This document shows positions 31,457 to 39,796 of a stretch of 64,000 nucleotides of DNA, piece after piece. The position numbers and the translations under genes were made by a program. The notes under the pieces were generated by a model. The model ran no database searches. It was not told the origin of the DNA and saw nothing but the letters and a program-made list of their open reading frames with translations. Source of the DNA: DATMER01 sp034667225 (GTDB lineage: Bacteria; Acidobacteriota; Thermoanaerobaculia; Multivoradales; UBA5704); assembly GCA_034667225.1 (NCBI GenBank), contig JAXDKG010000008.1:62001-126000 (forward strand), read 5' to 3'. Within the stretch, counting starts at the first letter, position 1; each line of letters starts with the position of its first letter.

Positions 31457-32652
31457 TTCCCGGGTTCTGAGGGGCGATTGCGCCCGTACGTCTCGTGAGC
31501 CGCCACGAACTCGCCGCTTGCGATTGCGGCTCCGAAGGAAAGCTCTCCCCCGAGCACCAGGGCGGCGGCGATCTCAGCCAGCTTGGGCGCCTTGCCGACG
31601 CCCACGCAGCCAAGCATCTCAAGGCATTCGCGCGCGGTCCCGAGCCCCGTGCCGCCGCCGACCGTGGCCACGGTCAGCGAAGGCAGAGTCACGCTCGCGT
31701 ACAGGTCTCCCCCCTCGACGGCTTCGAAAGAGGTGATCCCGACAGCGGAGTTGGCGACGTTGGCCACGTCCTGGCCGCAGGCGATGAAGAGCGCGGTGAG
31801 GCCGTTGGCGATGTGGCCGTTGTAGCCGGTGGCGCCCGTCTGGAGGTGTCCGAGCACGGTCCGGTGCCAGACGTCGGCCATCTGCTCGGGCGTGGTGTGC
31901 AAGTAGGCGCGCATGAGCCGCGCCGGGATGCGCACGTCGGCGGTCACCTTCTTGCCCTTGCCGCCGGCGAAGAGCGCGCCGCTCGCCCGCTTCTCGGACT
32001 CGGCGCCGCTGAACACGTAGTAGCGGGGCGCGTGGCCCTGCTCGACCAGCCACCGGCAGGCGCGGTCGGTCGCTTTAACAATCATGTTCATGCCGTGGGC
32101 GTCCTCGGTCCAGTAAGCGAAATGGACGACCACCTCGCGGCCCAGGGGCAACGGCTCGACGCGCAGCAGCCGGCCGTGCCGGGTGGTGGCATCGGCTTCG
32201 GCTTTCAGGGCCTCGAACAGCCCCGGAAGACCGCGGGAGAACGCGGCAGCCTCGGCGGCACCCTCGAACAGGAACACCGGCGAGACCCGGTTCTCATCGG
32301 TCAGGACCCGCGCGGTTGCGCCGCCGGCCCGGGTGATCGCGACCATGCCCCTTTCGTAGGAACGGACCAGGGCTCCTTCGGTGGTGGCCAGAGGCACATA
32401 GAACGTCCCCTGCGCATGCTCTCCCTGGATCAGCAGCGGGCCGGCCACACCCAGTGGCACCTGGGCGGCGCCGACGGGGTTCTCGATGTTGCCCCGCATC
32501 TCCTCCGCAGGGATTGTGGCCGAGCCGGCATGGGCGAGGCGCGCACCCGTCCGCTCCTCCAGCCAGCGCCGCCGCTCCGCGAGCGCCTCCGCCGAGTAGC
32601 CCTGCCCTTCGAGCCGGGGTACCAGGTCGGCCTCGCGTATCAGATTGGACAT
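31453..32652 (-). CDS. Hydroxymethylglutaryl-CoA reductase
   Basis: The enzyme (399 aa) reduces HMG-CoA to mevalonate, the committed step of the mevalonate pathway. Motifs are RGNIENPVGAAQVPLG, the catalytic Glu in TTEGALV near residue 92, the Lys-rich GGKGKKVTADV near 230, the Asp in ACGQDVANVANS near 295, the nucleotide loop VATVGGGTGLGTA and the terminal His in VAAHETYG near 388. It follows a giant FG-GAP protein gene by nine bases and is coupled to a CrtI-like oxidoreductase. No other mevalonate-pathway gene is in the window. Confidence 0.93.
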   Translation of the reverse strand: MSNLIREADLVPRLEGQGYSAEALAERRRWLEERTGARLAHAGSATIPAEEMRGNIENPVGAAQVPLGVAGPLLIQGEHAQGTFYVPLATTEGALVRSYERGMVAITRAGGATARVLTDENRVSPVFLFEGAAEAAAFSRGLPGLFEALKAEADATTRHGRLLRVEPLPLGREVVVHFAYWTEDAHGMNMIVKATDRACRWLVEQGHAPRYYVFSGAESEKRASGALFAGGKGKKVTADVRIPARLMRAYLHTTPEQMADVWHRTVLGHLQTGATGYNGHIANGLTALFIACGQDVANVANSAVGITSFEAVEGGDLYASVTLPSLTVATVGGGTGLGTARECLEMLGCVGVGKAPKLAEIAAALVLGGELSFGAAIASGEFVAAHETYGRNRPSEPGN

Positions 32653-32661
32653 CCCTATACC

Positions 32662-35600
32662 CTACCTCAAGGGACGGAGCAGGCGAAGGGCCGGACGGGT
32701 GTTGTAACGCTCCCGATAGAGGCGGTGCGGCTCGTCGCCGGGGAAGCTTTCGCCCTCCGGGTAGGGGTACTGGCTCATGCCGTGGAACGGCAGCGGCTCC
32801 ACCGTCTGGGAGAAGGCGGTGTTGGCGTCGCCATCCTTGGCCCAGCCGTCGACCAGGAGCAGGAAGTCGCGCCGCCAGCCCGGGGCCAAGGGAGGCAGGG
32901 CCTTCGCGTCGAAGAGGAGCCGCACCTCGTCGCCCGAGCCCATGACCAGCAGCCGGTCGTCCACCTCTTCCAGCAGCGGGCGGACGTCGCCGTAGCGGGT
33001 ATAGAGGCCGGGCGTGGGGTTCCACATCGAGACGGGCATCCAGGAGTGATAGTCGAAGCTCTCGGGCTGCCGGCGCTCGGGATGGATCACGGGCCGCGAG
33101 AAGCCGCGGTAGCGCAGCTCGGCCAGCGAAGGCGCCAGGCCGGTGATCTCCACGGGAGGCTCGCCGCTCTCTTCGGAGAGGAAGATCTCGTCCCAGTAGA
33201 GGCAGAGGCTGGTCTCGATCCGCACCTCGCGCGAGGAGGAGAGAAACCTGCCCGTCAGGTCCACGGCAATCGTCTTCGGCTTGCCGGCCGGCAGGCCCAT
33301 GTCCTCGATCACCGTCTGCCATCTCCCCTGCCCGTCCTTGACTTGGAGCCGGGGGAACACGAGCCCGGCAGGCATCGCCTGGGCGGCGCCGAGGAAGGTG
33401 CTGCCGTCCGCCCAATCCACCCAGCCGGAGAGCACGAGGACGGCCCGGCCACCTTCTGCCGCGGAGCCGAAATCGAGGTCCAGGTGGTGCAGCTCGGCGA
33501 CCCCAGACAAGTCGCGCCGGAAGCCGTCCGGGTAGGTCTGATCACGGGCGAGGAGGCGGGGCAGCACGTCCTTGCCGTGATGGTCCGTGGCCCGGACCGG
33601 ATAGATCCTCTCCTCAACACCGAACAGCCGGAACTCGGGGAACGGTGGAGCCTTGAACTTGTCGTTGGTGAAGACTTCGACCCCCACCGGATGGTCCAGG
33701 GCGATCAGCCGCATCTGATCCAGGTAGGCGACCTCGCGCAGCTCTTCGGTGACGCGGATCTCGTAGCGGCCATCCACTTCGGCAAGAGCCTCGCCGGGGA
33801 TCTGCACGTACTCGTCATGATCGACCGGGAAGTACTCGCCGTCTCCGGCGCTGGCTCCGAGCGGCGCGACGCCGAGGACGTCGGTGATGAATTGGAACCG
33901 CTCGCCGTTCCAGGTAAAGATCATCGGGCAGGAGCCGGACAGGCGCGGCGCCTCCTTGAAGGTGACGGCGCGGTCCGCGGCCTGCCTGGTCTCGTTCTGG
34001 ATCAGGCCGTTCGGCCAGGTGATGCGCACGGCGTCGATCGCGGTCCGCGGCCCCAGGCCGAAGGTCAGGGGGAACCCGTGGTAGACCTTCTTCTGGTAGC
34101 TCGCGCCGGCCTTGACCTCGACCTCGGCGCCCGGCGCGAGCTTCAGGTTCTTGACGCCTTCGAGCCCGATCCGCAGCCAGTGGTGATCGGTCTTCGTGCG
34201 GTTGAGCAGCCGCCGAAGCACGCCGTCGTTGCCCACGACAGCCAAGTCCTCGCGGCCGTCGCCGTCGAAGTCGGCGGATGCCGCGGCGATTGCCGGGGCC
34301 GCCTTCGCCGCTCCCACTTTCCCCCGACCTTCATTGCGGTGCACGCCGTCGCCGGCCACGAGGTCGCTCATGCCCCGGCCTTCGAGGTCCGCGAACGCCA
34401 GAGGAAGCGCGGGCAAGGAAAGCTCGGCTTTTTCCAGCACTCCTTGCAAGCTGCGGCGGTTGAGCCAAAGGGAAGAAGACAGGAGATCGCTCCAGCCATC
34501 CTGATCCACGTCGTACGCCAGCACCGCGCCGTCAAGTCCGGGCAGCTCGACCGCCTCGTAATGCCCGCCGAGCCGGTCGCGATACAGGACAGCGGGGCGG
34601 CCGGCGTAGGTGACCGCGAGGTCCATGCCCTGGGTGTCGGCCACGGCCTCGATGATCGCGCCGGAGACCGCCCGACCGCTCACGAACGGGAAGCGCTTCG
34701 TCTCGTCGCTCCAGCCAGTTCCGTTGTTACGGGCGAGCGCCGCTCCCTCTCCCATCAATATCAAATCGAGGTCGTAATCGTGATCGAAGTCAAGCCAGAA
34801 AGCCAGGTGAAAACGACCGGCAGGGAGCTTCGCGTTGACTCTCTGAAAGCTGCCTCCCACGTTGCGGTAGAGCATCGGAGCGTCGGCAAGGACGCAGAGG
34901 TCCGCGAGGCCGTCGTTGTCGAAGTCGCCGGCCGCGACGGCGGTCACGTTGCGCAGATTCTCCAGGCCGTTCGCCCCGCTGACGCCGGCCTTGGACCATG
35001 CCAACAGATCGGGAACGAGATCGCCGTCGGCGTCGAAAACGGTCAGGCCCTCGATCCCCCGGCCAAGCTCGGAGACCTCGAAGGACGGCTCGACCGGAGC
35101 GGCTGCCTCGGCCGGCGGATCGATCTCGTCGAGGAGCTCGGAGTACCAGCTCCAGTCCACGTCCTCCGGAATCGCGGCCCCCTTCTGCGCCTCCTTGATC
35201 GCATCGTATTCCTGCTTGCGCGCCTGGGCCTCCGCGGTCCTGCCGGCCTTCCGGTAGGAGTTGTAGAGCTGGAAGCGGGGCGCGGCGAAGTAGGAATCGA
35301 GCTGCGCGGCCCTCTCGAAATGATGGAGAGCCAGGTCGGGCTTCTCCGTGAGCTTGTAGAGGACGCCCAGGTTGTATTGAGTGATCGGCTCGTCCGGGAC
35401 CAGGGCGGCCATGCGCTCGAACTGCTGGAGGGCCTTCTCGTACTGGGAGTCCTGCTTGAAGGCGATTCCCAGGTTGAACCAGGTGTGCGGGATCTCCGGG
35501 GCCTGCTTCTGCACCGCCTCCAGCTCCTTGATCCCCTCCGCGGTCTTGCCGGCCTTGAGGAGCGCGAGGGCGTAGTTGAGCCGCTCGCGCGGAGAGCCGG

Positions 35601-37419
35601 GCGCAAGGTCGAGAGCCTTCTTCAGCTCCTCCACGGCTTCATACTGGGTCGTGGGATTCTCGTAGAACGCCTTACCCAGGTTGCGATGGTGCCAGAGCCG
35701 CTCGTCCTGGGGAGACGCCGCGGCGTTAGATTCCCGAATGACCGTGATCCGGTTGAGTGGCGCAGTGACCTTTTCAATCTTGCCACTCGGCCAGCGGATC
35801 TCCACGGCATCGATCTTACCGACAGATCCCAAGCCGAAGTGGAGGCGCGTCGAGCTCTGGCCGGCGTAGCCGTTGCCTCCGTTGACCTCGCGGATCCAGG
35901 TCTGGCCGTTCGACCTCACCGTCACCCGGGCGCCGATCGCGTCGCGGTTCGACTTCGTGCCGACCAGCTTCAGCGCGAGCCAATTGCCCGTGCCCTCGGT
36001 CACGTTGCGGTAGAACAGCGCGGGCTGGTCGACGTTGGTCTGGTAGAGGTCCAGCCGGCCGTCCTGGTCGAAGTCGGCCATGCCGATCCCGCGGCCGTCC
36101 CGGTCGTTGTCCACACCGGCCTGCGCCGCGACTTCCTTGAACGATTGGTCGCCCAGGTTCCGGAAGAGCTTCTTCTTCTGGTAGCCGCTCCAGGTGCGGT
36201 CGCCGATGGCCGGCCAGTTGCGCACGTCGGTGAAGTCGATGTCCGGCGTGACGATCATCTCCACGAGCACGGGAATGAAATTCTCCGGGCCGGCCGAGCG
36301 CAGGCCGTTGACCACGAACAGGTCTTCCCAGCCGTCGTTGTCGAAGTCGCCGAACTTGGCGGCCCAGCCCCACAGGGTGTTGCAGGTCCCGGTCTCCTTT
36401 GACAAGTCGGAGAAAGTGCGGTCTCCGTTGTTGTGCCAGAGCATGTTGCACTCTTTCATGTACTCGTCGGTGATGTTCGTCACGTAGATGTCGAGCTGGC
36501 CGTCGCGGTCGTAGTCGGCCACATCGACATTCATCCCCTTGCGCGTGTCGATGCCCACGGCCTCCCTGGTCGCGTCGCGGAAGGTGCCGTCGCCGTTGTT
36601 CCAGAACAGGCGGTCGGTGCCGTAGTCGCCGGCCAGATAGATGTCCTGCCAGCCGTCGTTGTCGAGGTCGGCGTGGCCGGCGTCGAGGGTCCAACCCTTG
36701 TGGTGAGAGAGGCCCGCCTTCTCCGTGACCTCGACGAAACCGATCTTTCCCTTTTCACTCACATTGCGCCACAGGCTCGCGCCGCCGCCGTTGTCGGCTT
36801 GATCGAGATTGTTGGGCAGCACGTGCGGAGTGGGCAGATCGATCAGGTTTACAGGCGGGAAGTAGTTGCCGAGGAGCAGGTCGAGCCGGCCGTCCTTGTC
36901 GTAATCGAAAGTGATGGCCGTGATCGTATTGGCGAACTCGTCGAGCCCCGAGCCCGCGGACACGTCCTTGAACTTCCCCTTGCCTTCGTTGCGGTAGAGG
37001 ACCGGCGTGCCGAAGCGGGCCAGGAGCAGGTCGAGCGCGCCGTCATTGTCGGCGTCGAGCCAGAGGGCGTCGGACACGATCGACTTGGCATCATTGCCGC
37101 CCCCGACCCCGGCCTCGGCCGTGACGTCCACGAACGCCAGCTTGCCCGTCTCCACGAGCTGGTTGCGCAGCAGGTGGCCCGGTTTGCCGGCTTCCGAGTC
37201 CGTGACGTAGAGGTCCTCGTCGCCGTCGCCGTCGTAATCGCCTACCGCCGACGTGGCGCCGCCCGAGGTGAACATGCCGAGCACATCCGCGTGCGGCCCG
37301 GAAAAGGTGCGGGTGTGGTGCTGAATGTGGGCGCCCACCTTCTCGCCGATCTCCTCGAAGCGCAGGCTTGCCGCTCCGGCAGGCAAGGCAACCAGCAGGA
37401 GCAGCGCGAGACGCCTCAG
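32662..37419 (-). CDS. Giant FG-GAP/TPR/ASPIC-UnbV secreted protein, CTG start proposed
   Basis: The predicted protein (1585 aa) has a first FG-GAP propeller, a UnbV domain near residue 490 (LVGTKSNRDAIGARVTV), TPR repeats at about 565-760, a second propeller to about 1070, a second UnbV-like domain (LRIGLEGVKNLKLAPGAEV) and a 440-residue C-terminal part with VRITWPNG and jelly-roll-like stretches. The TTG at 37386 would leave no signal peptide. A CTG eleven codons upstream gives RRLALLLLVALPAGAAS, a clear signal. It overlaps the TPR gene stop as CTGA and has GGGAGG just upstream. The whole gene is in a coupled operon. Confidence 0.8.
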   Translation of the reverse strand: MRRLALLLLVALPAGAASLRFEEIGEKVGAHIQHHTRTFSGPHADVLGMFTSGGATSAVGDYDGDGDEDLYVTDSEAGKPGHLLRNQLVETGKLAFVDVTAEAGVGGGNDAKSIVSDALWLDADNDGALDLLLARFGTPVLYRNEGKGKFKDVSAGSGLDEFANTITAITFDYDKDGRLDLLLGNYFPPVNLIDLPTPHVLPNNLDQADNGGGASLWRNVSEKGKIGFVEVTEKAGLSHHKGWTLDAGHADLDNDGWQDIYLAGDYGTDRLFWNNGDGTFRDATREAVGIDTRKGMNVDVADYDRDGQLDIYVTNITDEYMKECNMLWHNNGDRTFSDLSKETGTCNTLWGWAAKFGDFDNDGWEDLFVVNGLRSAGPENFIPVLVEMIVTPDIDFTDVRNWPAIGDRTWSGYQKKKLFRNLGDQSFKEVAAQAGVDNDRDGRGIGMADFDQDGRLDLYQTNVDQPALFYRNVTEGTGNWLALKLVGTKSNRDAIGARVTVRSNGQTWIREVNGGNGYAGQSSTRLHFGLGSVGKIDAVEIRWPSGKIEKVTAPLNRITVIRESNAAASPQDERLWHHRNLGKAFYENPTTQYEAVEELKKALDLAPGSPRERLNYALALLKAGKTAEGIKELEAVQKQAPEIPHTWFNLGIAFKQDSQYEKALQQFERMAALVPDEPITQYNLGVLYKLTEKPDLALHHFERAAQLDSYFAAPRFQLYNSYRKAGRTAEAQARKQEYDAIKEAQKGAAIPEDVDWSWYSELLDEIDPPAEAAAPVEPSFEVSELGRGIEGLTVFDADGDLVPDLLAWSKAGVSGANGLENLRNVTAVAAGDFDNDGLADLCVLADAPMLYRNVGGSFQRVNAKLPAGRFHLAFWLDFDHDYDLDLILMGEGAALARNNGTGWSDETKRFPFVSGRAVSGAIIEAVADTQGMDLAVTYAGRPAVLYRDRLGGHYEAVELPGLDGAVLAYDVDQDGWSDLLSSSLWLNRRSLQGVLEKAELSLPALPLAFADLEGRGMSDLVAGDGVHRNEGRGKVGAAKAAPAIAAASADFDGDGREDLAVVGNDGVLRRLLNRTKTDHHWLRIGLEGVKNLKLAPGAEVEVKAGASYQKKVYHGFPLTFGLGPRTAIDAVRITWPNGLIQNETRQAADRAVTFKEAPRLSGSCPMIFTWNGERFQFITDVLGVAPLGASAGDGEYFPVDHDEYVQIPGEALAEVDGRYEIRVTEELREVAYLDQMRLIALDHPVGVEVFTNDKFKAPPFPEFRLFGVEERIYPVRATDHHGKDVLPRLLARDQTYPDGFRRDLSGVAELHHLDLDFGSAAEGGRAVLVLSGWVDWADGSTFLGAAQAMPAGLVFPRLQVKDGQGRWQTVIEDMGLPAGKPKTIAVDLTGRFLSSSREVRIETSLCLYWDEIFLSEESGEPPVEITGLAPSLAELRYRGFSRPVIHPERRQPESFDYHSWMPVSMWNPTPGLYTRYGDVRPLLEEVDDRLLVMGSGDEVRLLFDAKALPPLAPGWRRDFLLLVDGWAKDGDANTAFSQTVEPLPFHGMSQYPYPEGESFPGDEPHRLYRERYNTRPALRLLRPLR

Positions 37420-38114
37420 GGTTCCTCCCAGAGTGGCGACAGGTTCGTATCCACCCGCTTGTTGGGATCGAGCTGCTCGTAGATGTACTTCTCCAATTCC
37501 TCGCCGTCCCGAGCCAGGCGGGCCTCGAGCAGCGGATCGCCTGGGAAGAGCGCCAGCGCCTCCTTCCAGGTGGCTTTCGCTTTGTCCGGCTGGTCGGTCC
37601 GCCAGTATGCGTCGCCGAGCGCGATCCAGGCGCGCATGTGGACCTTCTTCTTCGGCTCCTTCTTCGAGATCGCCACCGCTTCCTCGAGGTCGGCGACGGC
37701 GAGCGGGCCGCGGCCGAAGACCTTCGGCCAGTAGAGATAGCTGTTGCCGCGCGTGTAGAGGGCGATCCAGCTCCGCTCGATCTCGATCGACTTCGTGAAG
37801 TTCGTGAGCGCGTTGTTGGCCAGGATCACCTGCGTGATCGAGCCGGCGGCCGGGATCTTGTCCACGTAGGCATAGCCGAGGTTGAGCCAGGCGTAGGCAG
37901 CCTTGGGATGGCCGGCCACGAGCTTCTTGAAGAAGTCGATCGCCCGGTCGTACTCGCCGGCCTGGATCACCGCCTTGCGGTAGTCGTTGGCGGCCTTCAT
38001 GTCGTTCGGGGCGGCCGTGAGCGCCGCTTCGAATTGCGGCAGGATCTGCGGCAAGGTGGTGGCCGCCGCGGGCCAGGCCAGGAGGATGAGTAAGGCTGCT
38101 GCTCGTCGCTTCAT
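37416..38114 (-). CDS. Secreted TPR protein
   Basis: The 232-aa protein has a signal peptide (RRAAALLILLAWPAAA) and tetratricopeptide helices: YRKAVIQAGEYDRAIDFFKK, AAYAWLNLGYAYV, WIALGDAYWRTDQPDKAKAT. It probably acts as a scaffold in the cell envelope. Its ATG overlaps the preceding FG-GAP gene stop as ATGA, and the next gene begins inside its stop codon, so three genes are translationally linked. Confidence 0.88.
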   Translation of the reverse strand: MKRRAAALLILLAWPAAATTLPQILPQFEAALTAAPNDMKAANDYRKAVIQAGEYDRAIDFFKKLVAGHPKAAYAWLNLGYAYVDKIPAAGSITQVILANNALTNFTKSIEIERSWIALYTRGNSYLYWPKVFGRGPLAVADLEEAVAISKKEPKKKVHMRAWIALGDAYWRTDQPDKAKATWKEALALFPGDPLLEARLARDGEELEKYIYEQLDPNKRVDTNLSPLWEEP

Positions 38115-39796
38115 CGCTGTCCTTCCAAGATGGAATAGGCGTGGCCGGGCACGATTCCCTCGAACGTCTGCTTCGCTCCCGAAGGCCAGAGCACCTCCAG
38201 CTTCACGATCTCTTTCGAGCTGCCAAGGCCGAAGTGAACCCGCCGGCTGCTCTGGCCCGCGAAGCCGTTGCCGCCGTCGACAAACCGCAACAGGGTGCGG
38301 CCGCCGGCTGTCAGCCGAAGCTTCGCACCGACCGCATCGCGGTTCGATCTCCTCCCTTCCAGGAGGAAGGAGACCCACTGCCCGGCCGGCGCCGCGTTCC
38401 GGTAGAGGAACGGCTCGGCGTTGGCGTTGGCCACGAACAGGTCCTGCCGGCCGTCGTTGTCGAAGTCTGCGACTGCAATACCGCGGCCGTCGCATAAGGA
38501 GTCGAGGCCGTGGCGCGCGGCCTCGTCCTTGAAGATCTGTCCGCCCTGGCTGTGGAAGAGCTTCTTCTTCTGGTAGCCGGACAGGGTCTTCTTGCCCATG
38601 GGGGGCCAATTGCGGGCGTCGGCGAAGTCCACATTCTCCCGGGTGATCATCTCGAATATGTCGGGCACGTAACTTTCGGAGCCGGCCGAAACCCAGCCAT
38701 TGACCACGTAGAGGTCGAGCCAGCCGTCGTTGTCATAGTCGAAGAACTTGCCCCCCCAGCCCCAGCCTGTGTCATGCGTGCCGGTCTCGCGCGCGACATC
38801 CGTGAACGTCAGGTCGCCATTGTTGCGCCAGAGGAAGTTGCCTTCCCGCATGTAGTCGTCCGTGATGTTGGTGACGTAGATATCGAGCCAGCCGTCCTCG
38901 TCGAAGTCCCCCCACTCGGCGTTCATCCCCTTCTTGGTGTCGATGCCGATGGCCTCGCGGGTGCGGTCCGTGAAAGTTCCGTTGCCGTTGTTGACGAAAA
39001 AGCGATCGGTTCCGAAATCGCAGGCCACATACAGATCGTCGTCGCCGTCGTTGTCGGCGTCGCCATGGCCGAGGTCGAGGGTCCAGCCCGCGAGGTCGAA
39101 GCCGGCCTGCTTAGTCACATCGGAGAACCGGCCGTCGCCCTCGTTGCGCCAGACGGTCAGGCCGCCGCCGTTGTTGGCGGTCTCGAAGCTCTCGGGGAAG
39201 AAGCGCGGGGTCGCGGGATTAAAGACATCGACCGGCTGGAAGTAGCTCCCCACGAAGAGATCGAGATCGCCGTCGAGATCGTGATCGAAGGCGACGGCGG
39301 TGATCGCGTTGCCCGCGCGGTCGAGGCCGGCCTCGCGGGTGACCTCGCGGAACCTGCGGCCATCGAGGTTGTGAAAGAGCTGGCTCCGCCCGAAGCGGAC
39401 CACGAACAGGTCGGGCCGGCCGTCGTTGTCGTAGTCGAGCCAGAGCGCGTCGGCCGAGGCGTTGGAAGCGTCATTGCCGCTCGCGACACCGGCCTCGCCG
39501 GCCACGTCGGTGAACGTGAAGTCACCGTCGTTTTTGTAAAGCTGGTTCTTTCCGGTCTCCGAAGAGTCGGTGACGAAGAGGTCCTCGAAGCCGTCGCCAT
39601 CGAAGTCCGCGGCGGCTACGGAAGCGCCCAGAGCAGTGTAGCCTGCCATGATCTCTGCATAGGGATTGCGAAAGGTACGGTTCGTATGTTTCGCGGCCAC
39701 GCCGGCTTTCGTAGTGACGTCCTCAAACCAGCGCTCGGGACCGGCCGCCGCGGCGGCCAGCAGAGCGACGGATACGAGACCTCTCCCGATCCTCAC
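38111..39796 (-). CDS. FG-GAP/ASPIC-UnbV beta-propeller protein
   Basis: This 561-aa CRTAC1-like protein has a signal peptide (GRGLVSVALLAAAAAGP), then FG-GAP blades with DxDxDGxxD loops (ADFDGDGFEDLFVTD, LDYDNDGRPDLFVVR, GDFDEDGWLDIYVTN). A UnbV domain near residue 480 (LEGRRSNRDAVGAKLRL) and VLWPSGAKQTFEG complete it. The start overlaps the upstream paralogue stop by four bases. Local similarity to the giant protein downstream (YQKKKLF, DDYMREGNFLWRNNGDLTF) points to duplication within the operon. Confidence 0.92.
   Translation of the reverse strand: MRIGRGLVSVALLAAAAAGPERWFEDVTTKAGVAAKHTNRTFRNPYAEIMAGYTALGASVAAADFDGDGFEDLFVTDSSETGKNQLYKNDGDFTFTDVAGEAGVASGNDASNASADALWLDYDNDGRPDLFVVRFGRSQLFHNLDGRRFREVTREAGLDRAGNAITAVAFDHDLDGDLDLFVGSYFQPVDVFNPATPRFFPESFETANNGGGLTVWRNEGDGRFSDVTKQAGFDLAGWTLDLGHGDADNDGDDDLYVACDFGTDRFFVNNGNGTFTDRTREAIGIDTKKGMNAEWGDFDEDGWLDIYVTNITDDYMREGNFLWRNNGDLTFTDVARETGTHDTGWGWGGKFFDYDNDGWLDLYVVNGWVSAGSESYVPDIFEMITRENVDFADARNWPPMGKKTLSGYQKKKLFHSQGGQIFKDEAARHGLDSLCDGRGIAVADFDNDGRQDLFVANANAEPFLYRNAAPAGQWVSFLLEGRRSNRDAVGAKLRLTAGGRTLLRFVDGGNGFAGQSSRRVHFGLGSSKEIVKLEVLWPSGAKQTFEGIVPGHAYSILEGQR

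Noticed and set aside
31495..36402. Very long open frame on the plus strand opposite HMG-CoA reductase and the giant FG-GAP protein
   Set aside because: It spans two well-supported minus-strand genes and has no recognisable domains; long antisense frames are expected at this GC content.
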